The notes: generated by a model from the sequence alone, not told the origin. Positions 26,009 through 35,293 are shown, numbered from the stretch's first letter. The stretch is DNA of 64,000 nt from Cypionkella psychrotolerans (GCF_001294535.1 NZ_LGIC01000069.1:1-64000), one strand, 5' to 3'. Numbers and translations are program-made.

Positions 26009-26772
26009 CAGGGTCACGCCGTGGCCTCCTCGTTCTTGGCGGTATCGTCACCCTGATCTACGGCTTGCGTGCCCTGCCGTGGGACCGTCTTCCGGGGCGC
26101 GGCCCACGTTATGTCGACTTGCCAGACTTGCCGCCATTTCGTCGGCTTGCGGAGCAGGGTCAGACTTCTGGAGCAACGGCCGCACTCATAGGGCTCGACG
26201 CACCGCGCGACGATGCCGACCAGCGACGCGCGCGTGCAGACGCTTTGCGGGCCGACCTTTGCCCTGCTCTGTTCGGCCTGGCAGCGCCGACGGAAATCGT
26301 CCCAATCGCTTACTTTAGTGAATTCCGCTGCCCTTACTGTCGGGCACTCGAACGGGATCTGGACGCGCTCTTGGCAGAGGATACTTCATCCTTCCGCCTC
26401 ATCCAGCACGAACTTCCGATTTTCGGGCCTCCGTCCGAACTCGCCGCACGCGCGTCGGTTGCGGCCGCACGGCAAGGCAAGCAGCAGGAGCTACGTCGCC
26501 GCTTCATGCGGACCCCACTGGTCGCAGATCCAGCATCCGTCTTGCGGGTAGCCACCGACATCGGGCTCGACGTCGATCAGCTTGCCCGCGACATGGCCTC
26601 GCCGGAAGTCCAGGCAGACCTTGATCGGACCCGGGCTCTCGCCGATATTTTCGGGTTTATCGGCACGCCGGGGCTCGTGATCGGGCGAACCGTCCTCAAC
26701 GGCGCAATTCCCTACGCACTCCTCCGTCGCATCGCAGAAGACGAGAAATCCAGACAGAAGCCTGTATGCTGA
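26005..26772 (+). CDS. DsbA-family protein with membrane anchor
   Basis: 255 residues. One N-terminal helix (GLLVLGGIVTLIYGL) anchors a thioredoxin-type domain with FSEFRCPYCRAL (Cys109-Cys112) and the cis-Pro turn FIGTPGLVIG. The GTG at 26005 overlaps the preceding stop and gives tight coupling to the L,D-transpeptidase. A plausible job is to keep the transpeptidase's catalytic Cys or other periplasmic thiols in the right state when copper is high. Its C-terminus matches the stub at 1391-1528. Confidence 0.87.
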   Translation: MTGSRRGLLVLGGIVTLIYGLRALPWDRLPGRGPRYVDLPDLPPFRRLAEQGQTSGATAALIGLDAPRDDADQRRARADALRADLCPALFGLAAPTEIVPIAYFSEFRCPYCRALERDLDALLAEDTSSFRLIQHELPIFGPPSELAARASVAAARQGKQQELRRRFMRTPLVADPASVLRVATDIGLDVDQLARDMASPEVQADLDRTRALADIFGFIGTPGLVIGRTVLNGAIPYALLRRIAEDEKSRQKPVC

Positions 26773-26776
26773 CGCC

Positions 26777-27364
26777 ATGAACACGCCATCGCACATGCTG
26801 ATCGGAGCGGCTTTTTTTGCGCGGCCCCTGGCCCCGGCAACACTTGTTGCGTCGATGGTCGGGGGGTTTGTCCCTGACTTGCCGATGTTCGCTCTGGTGA
26901 TGTGGTCCACCCGCGTGCTCGGTTTGCCCGAGCATGATGTCTTTGGACGGCTATACTTTTCGGACTCGTGGCAGGCGATTTTCGCGGTGGATCACGGCTT
27001 CCTGATTTGGGGCCCGCTTTTCCTTGCAGCCCTTTGGAGCGCCCGCGTCCTTCTGCGCGCCTTCGCGGGCTCCGGCTTGCTTCACGCCGTAGCGGATTTC
27101 GCAACTCATCACGAGGACGCCCGCCGTCAGTTCTGGCCGGTGTCTGACTGGGTCTTTCGAAGCCCGGTCAGCTACTGGGACCAGCGATTCTACGGCAACG
27201 TTTTCGCGACCTTCGAGGTCGGATTGGTTATCTTACTCGCAATATTGTTGTGCTGGCGGCTCGAACGGGCATGGCAACGGGCGCTGATCCTCGCGCCCGC
27301 GGCCCTGATCGTGGTGCCTGTCATCTTCACCGGTGGCTTCCATGGACTACACGGCATGGGGTGA
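26777..27364 (+). CDS. YdjM/YbcI-type membrane protein
   Basis: 195 residues with several helices. The N-terminus MNTPSHMLIGAAFFARP and the internal LLHAVADFATHHEDARRQFWPV carry the conserved His/Asp residues of the family annotated as membrane-bound metal-dependent hydrolases (YdjM-type). It begins four bases after the DsbA-like stop and ends the plus-strand operon. The family's substrate is unknown; a role in the envelope is likely. Confidence 0.82.
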   Translation: MNTPSHMLIGAAFFARPLAPATLVASMVGGFVPDLPMFALVMWSTRVLGLPEHDVFGRLYFSDSWQAIFAVDHGFLIWGPLFLAALWSARVLLRAFAGSGLLHAVADFATHHEDARRQFWPVSDWVFRSPVSYWDQRFYGNVFATFEVGLVILLAILLCWRLERAWQRALILAPAALIVVPVIFTGGFHGLHGMG

Positions 27365-27424
27365 CGGGCACGAATGCTGCGGGCAAGGTGATCATTGGCC
27401 ACGATGCCCGCACCGCAAGCCTGA

Positions 27425-27847
27425 TCACATGCCCTTGGCAGCAAGCCAGGCGTTCATGTCAGCAATCTCCGCTTCCTGGGCCGCGATAACTTCTTCGGCC
27501 AGCTTGCGCATTTCGGGGTCCGTGCCGAATTCAAGCTGGACTTTCGCCATGTCGATGGCGGCCTGGTGGTGCGGGATCATGCCTTTGACGAAATCGACGT
27601 CAGCATCGCCGGTATAGGGGGCCATATTGGTCATCATGGCGTCCATCGCGGCGGCATAGCCTTTGACGGCTGCGTTCTCGGCCAGCTCCGGCGGGATCAT
27701 GGCGGCGTGGCTCATCATGGTCATGCCGTCCGTTCCCATGTTCATGCCCGAATGGTCCATCCCAGCCATATTGTCGGACTGGGCATAGACATAGCTTCCT
27801 GCGGCCAAGACGGCGGCAAGCACTATAACGGATGCGATCTTCTTCAT
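27425..27847 (-). CDS. DUF305 copper-binding protein
   Basis: 140 residues with a signal peptide ending YVYA (about 22). A Met/His-rich segment follows ([19 protein letters not shown]), then the DUF305 four-helix core with [21 protein letters not shown]305 proteins such as cyanobacterial CopM bind Cu(I) in the periplasm through these His/Met clusters. It follows copZ by 55 bases on the same strand and would be read from the MerR-type promoter at 28129-28157. Confidence 0.92.
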   Translation of the reverse strand: MKKIASVIVLAAVLAAGSYVYAQSDNMAGMDHSGMNMGTDGMTMMSHAAMIPPELAENAAVKGYAAAMDAMMTNMAPYTGDADVDFVKGMIPHHQAAIDMAKVQLEFGTDPEMRKLAEEVIAAQEAEIADMNAWLAAKGM

Positions 27848-27902
27848 ATTGTTTTCTTCCTCTTATTTAATGAACTTTATCTTTATCGCCCTGTCAGGAC
27901 GG

Positions 27903-28091
27903 TCACGCTGGCGCATAGCCAACTTCGGTCAAGGCGTTGACCAACTGGTCGCGTGGAGCCGAAGATTTGACATCGACTTTGCGTGCGCCGGGATCTGCAT
28001 TAACTTCGGCGGCAGGATCCACCGACTGGATTGCCTTGGTCACGCTGCGTGCACAGCCGCCACAGGTCATGTTCTCAATATGGAACTGCAT
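27903..28091 (-). CDS. copZ: Copper chaperone CopZ (HMA domain)
   Basis: 62 residues forming a single heavy-metal-associated ferredoxin-like fold with ENMTCGGCARSV (Cys10, Cys13) and the terminal EVGYAP. It carries Cu(I) in the cytoplasm to CopA, encoded divergently 168 bases away. GAAGGAGG precedes the ATG at 28091. Copper control through the CueR-type element at 28129-28157 is likely. Confidence 0.95.
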   Translation of the reverse strand: MQFHIENMTCGGCARSVTKAIQSVDPAAEVNADPGARKVDVKSSAPRDQLVNALTEVGYAPA

Positions 28092-28128
28092 GAAGTCCTC
28101 CTTCAGGATTTCGTTTCATGCAACAGCA

Positions 28129-28157
28129 TATGGGGCTTCCCATCGTTGTAAGGTCAA
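28129..28157 (-). promoter_or_regulatory. CueR-type promoter for copZ-DUF305
   Basis: On the minus strand TTGACC (28157-28152) is followed after 19 bases by CATATG (28132-28127). The spacer holds the imperfect dyad CTTACAACGATGGGAAG. The overlong spacer with a dyad is the hallmark of MerR-family activation. It mirrors the copA promoter 40 bases away. Confidence 0.8.
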
Positions 28158-28194
28158 GAGCACAAACCCGTGATGGGCAAATCAAAATCAGGCC

Positions 28195-28225
28195 TTGACC
28201 TTACCATCATGGGAAGCCTTATCTC
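28195..28225 (+). promoter_or_regulatory. CueR-type promoter for copA-cueR
   Basis: TTGACC (28195-28200), a 19-base spacer and TATCTC (28220-28225). The spacer contains CTTACCATCATGGGAAG, a 17-base dyad with one mismatch. The arrangement matches CueR-driven copA promoters. Transcription would begin about 25 bases before the GTG start at 28260. Confidence 0.85.
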
Positions 28226-28259
28226 GAATAGCGGAAACATATGCCGAAGGAGTTCCGCC

Positions 28260-30743
28260 GTGAACATGCACGCGAAAACGCTACCGACTGCCGAGTCAGA
28301 AAAGTTTGTTCTCGAGGTCGAGGGTATGACCTGTGCCTCTTGCGTTGGTCGTGTCGAGCGCGCGCTGAAAGCAGTGCCGGGAGTTGAGACGGCATTCGTT
28401 AATCTCGCCACCGAACGGGCCGAAGTGACGGGTGCTGCCGTTGTTCGGGCGCTACTGATCAAGGCCGTGGAGGATGCGGGCTATGACGTTGCATCTCGTC
28501 CCGTTGACCTCGTGATCGAGGGGATGACCTGCGCGTCTTGCGTGGCCCGGGTGGAAAAAGCACTGTCCGCGGTTCCGGGCGTGACCTTTGCGGCAGTGAA
28601 CCTTGCGACCGAGCGGGCGACCGTAAAGGGCGCCGCCGATATTGCCGCCCTCGTCCGTGCGATAGAGGCGGCTGGCTATGAGGCGCATGCAGCAGCACCG
28701 GCCGCTGATGTCGCAGAAGAGACCGCGAGCAAGAAAGCCGCAGAAGAGGCCGCGCTCAAGCGGGATGTGCTCATCGCAGCGACTCTGACGCTGCCAGTCT
28801 TTGTGCTCGAAATGGGTGCGCACCTGTTCACCTGGGTCCACATGGCGGTGATGAGCACAATCGGCATGCAAAACAGCTGGTATCTTCAATTCGCACTGAC
28901 CACTGCAGTCCTCTTCGGCCCCGGCCTGCGTTTTTATCGCAAAGGCCTTCCGGCGCTTGCCCGACTTGCGCCCGACATGAACAGCCTGGTGGCGGTCGGC
29001 ACAATGGCTGCCTACGGCTATTCGCTGGTTGCAACCTTTGCCGCGGGTCTGCTGCCCGCAGGCACAGTCAACGTGTATTTCGAGGCGGCGGCGGTCATCG
29101 TCACGCTGATCCTGCTCGGTCGCTATCTTGAGGCCCGCGCAAAGGGCCGCACATCCGAGGCGATCAAGCGGCTAGTCGGCCTGCAGGCAAAAACGGCGCG
29201 CGTGACTCGGGATGGAACGATCACCGAGGTGCCCGTCTCCGAGGTGCGCATCAACGACGAGGTCGACGTGCGACCAGGGGAGCGGGTTCCGGTCGATGGC
29301 GAGGTCACGGCTGGCGCAAGCTGGATCGACGAGAGCATGATTTCCGGCGAGCCATTGCCCGTCGAGAAAACGGCCGGCAGTCAGGTGACAGGTGGCACCG
29401 TCAACCAGACGGGAGCCTTCAGTTTCCGTGCAACAGCTGTCGGCGAAGCAACAATGCTGGCACAGATTATCCGCATGGTCGAGGCTGCGCAGGGTGGCAA
29501 ACTGCCAATTCAGGCACTGGTGGACAAGGTAACGATGTGGTTCGTGCCCGCTGTCATGGCACTTGCGGCGCTGACCTTCTTCGTTTGGCTGGTGTTCGGG
29601 CCGGAGCCCGCCCTAACATTCGGCCTTGTCAATGCAGTTGCTGTCCTCATTATCGCCTGCCCCTGCGCGATGGGTCTTGCCACCCCGACCTCGATCATGG
29701 TCGGCACCGGGCGGGGGGCGGAACTCGGAATCTTGTTCCGCAAGGGCGAGGCGCTGCAAACCCTGCACGGCGTCAAAGTGGTGGCCCTCGACAAGACCGG
29801 CACGCTGACGATGGGCAAGCCGAGGCTGACCGATCTGGTGCTGGCACCGGACTTTGACCGTGCCTCTGTGCTGGCTGCCGTTGCGGCAGTCGAGGCGAAG
29901 TCGGAACACCCCATCGCCCGCGCCATTGTCGCGGCGGCAAGCGAGGAAGGCCTGGTGCTACCTGAGGTTACGACCTTTGATTCCGTCACCGGCTTCGGTG
30001 TCGCGGCGCAAGCGGGCGAGCAAAAGATCGAGGTCGGAGCCGACCGTTACATGATAAAGCTGGGCCTTGATGTCGCGCCCTTCGCCGCCGAGGCCGCGCG
30101 ACTGGGCGATGACGGCAAGTCACCGCTCTATGCTGCCATCAATGGAAAGCTAGCAGCAATCCTCGCAGTCGCCGACCCGATAAAGGAAACAACGCCGGAT
30201 GCGATCCGCGCACTGCATGCGTTGGGCCTCAAGGTCGCAATGATCACCGGCGACAATGCCCGCACCGCAAATGCCATCGCGCGGCAGCTTGGTATTGACG
30301 AAGTGGTGGCCGAAGTGCTGCCCGATGGAAAAGTGGCCGCAGTAAAGCGGCTGAAGGGGATGGGCACTCTGGCTTTCGTCGGCGACGGCATCAACGACGC
30401 ACCGGCGCTGGCCGAGGCTGATGTCGGCATCGCCGTTGGCACCGGCACCGATATTGCCATCGAGGCGGCAGACGTTGTTTTGATGACTGGCCGCCTGACG
30501 GCAGTGCCCGATGCGATTGCACTCTCCAAAGCCACCATGCGCAACATCCGCCAGAACCTGTTCTGGGCCTTCATTTATAACGCGCTCCTGATCCCGGTTG
30601 CCGCCGGTGCGCTGTGGCCCGCTTTTGGCCTGCTGCTTTCACCGATCTTTGCAGCAGCAGCGATGGCGCTGTCATCTGTTTTTGTCCTCGGGAATGCGCT
30701 GCGGCTGCGGCGCTTTGCCCCCTCGCAGGAGGTTGCGGTATGA
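28260..30743 (+). CDS. copA: Cu(I)-exporting P1B-type ATPase CopA
   Basis: 827 residues. There are two N-terminal HMA domains (MTCASC near 23 and 89), eight membrane helices, the CPC ion-binding motif (Cys467), DKTGTLT (Asp511), the HP locus SEHPIARAI and the hinge [20 protein letters not shown]. All hallmarks of Cu(I)-exporting P1B-1 ATPases are present. The GTG at 28260 is chosen because GAAGGAG lies seven bases upstream; an ATG at 28266 is the alternative. The stop overlaps the cueR start (ATGA). It is the intact counterpart of the relic at 1-1383. Confidence 0.97.
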   Translation: MNMHAKTLPTAESEKFVLEVEGMTCASCVGRVERALKAVPGVETAFVNLATERAEVTGAAVVRALLIKAVEDAGYDVASRPVDLVIEGMTCASCVARVEKALSAVPGVTFAAVNLATERATVKGAADIAALVRAIEAAGYEAHAAAPAADVAEETASKKAAEEAALKRDVLIAATLTLPVFVLEMGAHLFTWVHMAVMSTIGMQNSWYLQFALTTAVLFGPGLRFYRKGLPALARLAPDMNSLVAVGTMAAYGYSLVATFAAGLLPAGTVNVYFEAAAVIVTLILLGRYLEARAKGRTSEAIKRLVGLQAKTARVTRDGTITEVPVSEVRINDEVDVRPGERVPVDGEVTAGASWIDESMISGEPLPVEKTAGSQVTGGTVNQTGAFSFRATAVGEATMLAQIIRMVEAAQGGKLPIQALVDKVTMWFVPAVMALAALTFFVWLVFGPEPALTFGLVNAVAVLIIACPCAMGLATPTSIMVGTGRGAELGILFRKGEALQTLHGVKVVALDKTGTLTMGKPRLTDLVLAPDFDRASVLAAVAAVEAKSEHPIARAIVAAASEEGLVLPEVTTFDSVTGFGVAAQAGEQKIEVGADRYMIKLGLDVAPFAAEAARLGDDGKSPLYAAINGKLAAILAVADPIKETTPDAIRALHALGLKVAMITGDNARTANAIARQLGIDEVVAEVLPDGKVAAVKRLKGMGTLAFVGDGINDAPALAEADVGIAVGTGTDIAIEAADVVLMTGRLTAVPDAIALSKATMRNIRQNLFWAFIYNALLIPVAAGALWPAFGLLLSPIFAAAAMALSSVFVLGNALRLRRFAPSQEVAV

Positions 30744-31213
30744 ACATCGGTGAAGCTGCAAAGGCGTCGAGCGTTTCGGCCAAAATGATTCGCTACTACG
30801 AATCCGTCGGCCTTATCCCGGCAGCTGACCGGACGACATCTGGCTATCGGGTCTACTCCGCAACGGACGTGGAAATGCTGCGCTTCATTCGGCGGTCGCG
30901 CGATCTGGGCTTTACGGTTGAAAAGATCGAGGAGCTTCTTGCCCTTTGGCGTGACCGCTCGCGCCACAGCGCCGACGTCAAACGCATTGCTCTGGAACAA
31001 ATCGAGGGTCTTGAACGAAAGATACTGGAAATGCAGTCGATGATGGATTCGCTACGGCAGCTGGCTGATGCCTGTTGCGGTGACCATCGCCCAGATTGTC
31101 CGATCCTTGCGGATCTCGGTCGGGGTGCAACCCAACGGAATGAACAAGTCCGCACCCAGTTCAATGGGCTGTCATCGCTGCGAACGGCAGCCCAAGAACC
31201 CCACAGCCGATGA
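30740..31213 (+). CDS. cueR: CueR, MerR-family copper regulator
   Basis: 157 residues. The N-terminal winged helix-turn-helix ([26 protein letters not shown]), long dimerisation helix and metal loop CCGDHRPDC (Cys112 and Cys120, the same positions as in E. coli CueR) identify a Cu(I) sensor. It would activate the divergent promoters at 28129-28225 and probably the box at 24954. The C-terminus runs about 28 residues past the usual end ([12 protein letters not shown] and on), unlike typical CueR. That tail may be a slipped frame, because the next gene's start overlaps it. Confidence 0.94.
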   Translation: MNIGEAAKASSVSAKMIRYYESVGLIPAADRTTSGYRVYSATDVEMLRFIRRSRDLGFTVEKIEELLALWRDRSRHSADVKRIALEQIEGLERKILEMQSMMDSLRQLADACCGDHRPDCPILADLGRGATQRNEQVRTQFNGLSSLRTAAQEPHSR

Positions 31214-31935
31214 CTTCGTCACGCGACCTTTCAGTCGCCTCCTACAATATTCACAAAGGCATCGGTACCGACCGGCGTCGTGATCTGGCACGGACCATGG
31301 CGGTGATTTCCGAGATCGGCGCCGATATTCTGGCATTGCAGGAGGCGGATACCCGATTTGGCACGCGCACCGGGCTGCTCGATCTGGAGAGTATCCGGCG
31401 TGACCTTGGCTTAATTGCGGTGCCTTTGAAAGGTGTCGGTGACGCGCATGGCTGGCATGGCAACCTGCTGCTGGTCCGCAATGCGTTGGTGCATGAAGTG
31501 CACCAACTGATCCTGCCTGGGTTTGAGCCACGCGGTGCGCTGGTGACGGATATGCTGATCGACGGGCAGCCTCTGCGGGTGGTGAACGCACATCTTGGGC
31601 TGTTGCCGGGCTCGCGCGCTGCGCAGGCCCGCGCCTTGTTGGACAAACTTGGCAGCCTCGAAGCGCGGCCGACTTTGCTGATGGGCGATTTAAACGAATG
31701 GCGCGGCAAAAGTGCCTCGCTAAAAACCCTCGGTGAGCAGTTCACTATCGGGCAATCGCGACCCAGTTTCCCCTCGCGATACCCGCTGCTGGCACTCGAC
31801 CGGATGATGACCTGTATTCAGGGCGAGCTTATGGATATTGCCACCCATGACAGCCCGTTGGCCCGCCGCGCCTCGGACCATCTGCCGATTACCGCCAGGC
31901 TGCGGCTGGTGCCGCAAAGCGTAGAGGGGCTGTGA
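31210..31935 (+). CDS. Endonuclease/exonuclease/phosphatase-family protein, copy 1
   Basis: 241 residues without signal peptide. EEP-fold catalytic motifs are in place: ASYNIHKGIG, ILALQEAD (metal-binding Glu), VVNAHLGL, MGDLNEWR and ASDHLPI. The family includes DNases, phosphoinositide and sphingolipid phosphodiesterases. The overlap with the downstream phospholipase-D gene (TGATG) suggests action on lipid or phosphodiester substrates. The ATG overlaps the cueR stop, so it is in the copper transcript. A paralogue with the same partner is at 62482-63228. Confidence 0.88.
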   Translation: MTSSRDLSVASYNIHKGIGTDRRRDLARTMAVISEIGADILALQEADTRFGTRTGLLDLESIRRDLGLIAVPLKGVGDAHGWHGNLLLVRNALVHEVHQLILPGFEPRGALVTDMLIDGQPLRVVNAHLGLLPGSRAAQARALLDKLGSLEARPTLLMGDLNEWRGKSASLKTLGEQFTIGQSRPSFPSRYPLLALDRMMTCIQGELMDIATHDSPLARRASDHLPITARLRLVPQSVEGL

Positions 31936-33485
31936 TGACAGCACTAGCCATGCAGGTTCTGCTCTGGATTGTGGTCGGCGCAGGTGCGATCGGCATAGCA
32001 TCCTGGCTGGCGCACTGGTCCTACCGTCGGTTCCTCCGCCGGGCGCGCGGACCTGCATCAAAGTCGCTTGGTCGTGGAGAGGTGCCGACAAAACTCGATA
32101 CGCTGCTCGATCCCTTGGCAGCACAGAACCAGGGCCAATCCGGCCTTGCGACATTGCTTGACAATTCCGACGCATTCGCCACCCGCGCCCTGTCGGCGGC
32201 GCAGACGGGGCGCAGCCTTGACCTGATGTATTACATCTGGCGCACCGACGTGACCGGTTGGCTGCTGCTTGACGCGCTGGTTTTGGCGGCAGACCGGGGC
32301 GTGCGCATTCGCCTGCTGCTGGACGATGTGAATGTGCAGGGATTTGACCCGGCTTTTCTGGCGCTGACCCAACACAAGCTCATCGAAGTGCGGCTGTTCA
32401 ATCCGACGCGCAACCGGGGCCATGCCGTGCGGCGCGCCATCGAGATGGTTCTGGGACTGGCAAGGTTCAACCGCCGCATGCATGGCAAACTGTGGATCGC
32501 GGACGGAAGGTTGGCGATCATCGGCGGGCGCAATATTGGCGATACGTATTTTGGCGCGGTCGATGCCGGGACGCGCAACTCGGTTGACGCCGACATGCTG
32601 CTGGTCGGGCCGAAGGTGGATGAGGTGGCGGCGCTGTTTGACAGCTATTGGAATCTTGGGCTCTCGATGCCGATCCTTGCCCTCTGGCCCGGGTTCAAGA
32701 TGAATCTGGCCAAATTTTGCACCCGTTTGGCCTGCGAGGTCCGCAGCCCTGCGTCGCGCCGCTACCTCGCGCGCACGCTGGACGGGCGTACGGCAGAGTC
32801 AGTGCTGGCCGGGCAGCTGCACTGGACCGACAAGGTGCAGCTTCTTGCCGACCCGCCGGACAAGGCGTATGGCAACCACTCTGCCCCCTGGATGTCGACG
32901 GCCATCGCCGACATACTGCTGCGGGCCAAGTCCGAGGTTCGGCTGATCACCCCATATTTCGTACCCGGTCGGGCGGGCATTGAGGGGTTGACCGTACTTG
33001 CGAAGCGGGGTGTCAGGGTAAACCTGTTGACCAATGCGCTGTCGGCGACCGACATGCTGCTGGTTTATGGCGCCTATCGGCGTTACCGCAGCACACTTCT
33101 GAAGGCAGGGGCTGTGATCCATGAATTCTCGCCTGCGCCCAAGCCAAATCGCAAACGTGATGTGCTCCATTCGAAAGTGTTCGTGATCGACGGGGTGCAG
33201 GCCATCGTCGGCTCGCTGAATTTCGATCTGCGTTCGGCCTTCACCAACACGGAATTGGGGCTGTTGTTCGAACACCCCGCGCTGGTGGCTGACATCACCC
33301 GGATGATCGACGCGCTGAGCGCCCCGGATCAGGCCTATGCCGTATCGCGCCCCGAACATGCGCTGCACTGGAGCGTTGCGCGTCCCGGTCTGCCAACGGT
33401 CATGTTCGTGGAACCTGAGGCGAGCGCACCGCAGCGGGCTATTTCGTGGCTTGTCGGGCTGTTGCCGATTCAGGCCTACCTATGA
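31935..33485 (+). CDS. Phospholipase-D/cardiolipin-synthase-like protein, copy 1
   Basis: 516 residues: one N-terminal helix (LLWIVVGAGAIGIASWLAHW) and two HKD motifs, HGKLWIADGRLAIIGGRN (His183) and HSKVFVIDGVQAIVGSLNFD (near 411). This is the organisation of bacterial cardiolipin synthases of the PLD superfamily (ClsA/ClsC-like). Possible reactions are transfer or hydrolysis of phosphatidyl groups in the inner membrane. It starts inside the EEP stop codon. Copy 2 begins at 63225. Confidence 0.9.
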   Translation: MTALAMQVLLWIVVGAGAIGIASWLAHWSYRRFLRRARGPASKSLGRGEVPTKLDTLLDPLAAQNQGQSGLATLLDNSDAFATRALSAAQTGRSLDLMYYIWRTDVTGWLLLDALVLAADRGVRIRLLLDDVNVQGFDPAFLALTQHKLIEVRLFNPTRNRGHAVRRAIEMVLGLARFNRRMHGKLWIADGRLAIIGGRNIGDTYFGAVDAGTRNSVDADMLLVGPKVDEVAALFDSYWNLGLSMPILALWPGFKMNLAKFCTRLACEVRSPASRRYLARTLDGRTAESVLAGQLHWTDKVQLLADPPDKAYGNHSAPWMSTAIADILLRAKSEVRLITPYFVPGRAGIEGLTVLAKRGVRVNLLTNALSATDMLLVYGAYRRYRSTLLKAGAVIHEFSPAPKPNRKRDVLHSKVFVIDGVQAIVGSLNFDLRSAFTNTELGLLFEHPALVADITRMIDALSAPDQAYAVSRPEHALHWSVARPGLPTVMFVEPEASAPQRAISWLVGLLPIQAYL

Positions 33486-33586
33486 TGTCGGCCAGGCTCG
33501 GGCTGACACCGCGAATGCCGTCATCGGACCAGTTGCCAGATTCGGCCTGTGGTGGCAGTGCAGCATCCAACACGCCGCCTCGATTG
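33480..33586 (-). pseudogene. C-terminal relic of a multicopper oxidase
   Basis: The minus strand encodes EAACWMLHCHHRPNLATGP and MTAFAVSA. The oxidase at 13313 ends EAARWMLHCHHMPHLSTG and MMTEFAVSA, so the correspondence is nearly residue by residue. The copper-ligating HCH is kept but nothing upstream is. The relic is joined head-on to an MFS relic at about 33590 and marks an old deletion junction. Confidence 0.85.
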
Positions 33587-33589
33587 CAT

Positions 33590-33852
33590 TGCGGCGGGTG
33601 TTACTGTTCGGGTTCACTGGATTCAGCGCCACCCTGATCGCCTCTGCCTTTTTCGGGGCGTTGGCGGTGGTCTATTGTGAACGGGACCCAAGCGGCGTGT
33701 TCACGGCAGCGATAACACCGGTCGCTATTGCCGTTGTCACAAATTTCGTCGGACAAAGAATTACTTGGACGCCATCTCTCGTTCTTATCGATGGCGGGCA
33801 TCTCGTTGCCATTTTCGACCGACATCTGGGGCTGTCTCGCGCCGCTGCTTGA
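33590..33852 (+). pseudogene. Relic of an MFS transporter
   Basis: RRVLLFGFTGFSATLIAS, then VYCERDPSGVFTAAITPVAI and AVVTNFV correspond to RRPVLLIGLVGFAATMLAF, VYVERALSGLFAAAVTPVAL and AAVTDVS in the intact transporter at 57599-58846. Only about 60 codons are recognisable; the rest, up to the stop at 33852, is not. The same transporter sits beside the second ATP-grasp gene, so this was once part of the same module. Confidence 0.8.
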
Positions 33853-33913
33853 CAGCCTTTGTGGTTAGCCGAATATTTAATCCGGAGAGATGGCCTGAAC
33901 AAATGCCTCCGCG

Positions 33914-35194
33914 TCAGACAATAAGCACCGGCGCAAAGCCACCGCCCGGTGTGCGGAAATTCGTGGTCTGGCCCTGATAAAGCCGGGCCGCAACGAGCGG
34001 CGTTTGCGCCCGGTAGGTATAGAGCCGAACATCGACCTTGCGCAGCGTGGGCACGCCATCGAGCCGGATCATCCGTTGGCCAGGGGCGGCAATGGTCTGC
34101 GCCACATACTCGGCTTGCAGAATATCGGCCCAGACCGATTTCGTCAGCTTGTCGCCGGATACACCGCCTTGCCCCGACACCGGCTTGAAGAACAACTGCC
34201 GCCGTGCGGTCCACAACTCATCCGCGTTCCGGGGCGTCACCATCCGGGTCTGTGGTATCCCAGACAGCCGCGCAATCAGCGAGGGCGCGACCCCAAGCCC
34301 GGCCAGCGCCACCGAGTCTGACAACAAAGTCAGATTGCGCTTATGCGCCAGAGCCGCGTGATTGTGCGGGTTCGGGGTCAGCACCACGGACCCATCAAGG
34401 TAGGCGCGGCGCAGGGCGGCGTGGCTGGGTTCAGCCAGTGCGAAATCGACGAGTCGATCATAGACCAGATCGATCTGTAAATCGCCGAAGAACAGCCCAG
34501 TGACACGAATTTCCAACGCGCCCGGGTCGCAGATCACCGTATCAATCCCCGCCCAGATCAGCATCTGCTGCGCCAGCACAAATTCGGGATACAAATACTG
34601 CCCCTCAGGCCCATCGTCGACAATGGCGATCCGGCGCAGCGGGGCGTCCCCGCGCTGGCGCTGCCATTCTGCGCGGAACATGGCCAGAACATGCGCCTCA
34701 AACCCCAGCGTCAGCCCATCCTCTGGGCGGTGCACCAGTTCGGCGCAACATATCGATTGCGCCCGGGCCAACAGGGCGTTCAGGAACGCGCCCCCGGCAT
34801 TGGTATTCACCTCAATCAGCTTGGGGTCGTCGTCTCCCAGATGAAAATCATAGCCCATCAGCGCGCCCGCCGGACCGGGATCAAGCTGTGAAATCTCCGG
34901 CGCCCAGGCCATGACCGCTTCGCGAAAGGTCGGGATTTGCGCCACCGCCTCGATTGCTGTGACGGTAGTTAGCATGGCCTCCAGTGCCGCGGCCGGCAGA
35001 AACACCGGTACGTTGGAAAACAGATGCGGATGGCTCTCAGCCATCTGGAAGGACAGACACGGGTTCCCCGAATCGGTCGCAAGAGCCCGATCAAGTTTCG
35101 CCTGATCAATTGTGATGCAGAAACAGCTCTGATTCAGGTCCGCCGGGACCAGACCGGGCGTGCCGTGAAGCAAGGTATCACACAAGACGGGCAT
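33914..35194 (-). CDS. ATP-grasp-like protein of unknown function, copy 1
   Basis: 426 residues. Conserved blocks shared with copy 2 (55930) are LNQSCFCIT, GALMGYDFHL, PKLIEVNTNAGGAFLNALL (Glu128/Asn130), LYPEFVLAQQ, RRQLFFKPVSG (Lys337) and QGQTTNFRTPGGGFAPVL. The acidic ExN block comes before the Lys block, the reverse of classical ATP-grasp ligases, which suggests circular permutation. Copy 1 has lost three residues in the glycine loop after the Lys (GQGGVSGDKL against GHGGKAVYRGDKL) and may be impaired. AGGAAA precedes the ATG at 35194. An FNR box lies about 100 bases upstream. Confidence 0.75.
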   Translation of the reverse strand: MPVLCDTLLHGTPGLVPADLNQSCFCITIDQAKLDRALATDSGNPCLSFQMAESHPHLFSNVPVFLPAAALEAMLTTVTAIEAVAQIPTFREAVMAWAPEISQLDPGPAGALMGYDFHLGDDDPKLIEVNTNAGGAFLNALLARAQSICCAELVHRPEDGLTLGFEAHVLAMFRAEWQRQRGDAPLRRIAIVDDGPEGQYLYPEFVLAQQMLIWAGIDTVICDPGALEIRVTGLFFGDLQIDLVYDRLVDFALAEPSHAALRRAYLDGSVVLTPNPHNHAALAHKRNLTLLSDSVALAGLGVAPSLIARLSGIPQTRMVTPRNADELWTARRQLFFKPVSGQGGVSGDKLTKSVWADILQAEYVAQTIAAPGQRMIRLDGVPTLRKVDVRLYTYRAQTPLVAARLYQGQTTNFRTPGGGFAPVLIV

Positions 35195-35293
35195 CTGGTT
35201 TCCTAATATGGCTTCAGCTGAAGGCGGGAACGGATGGTCACTCTGGCAGGCAACACTCATTTCCCAGCATATCCCATCTTTTTCCCCGCGAAG

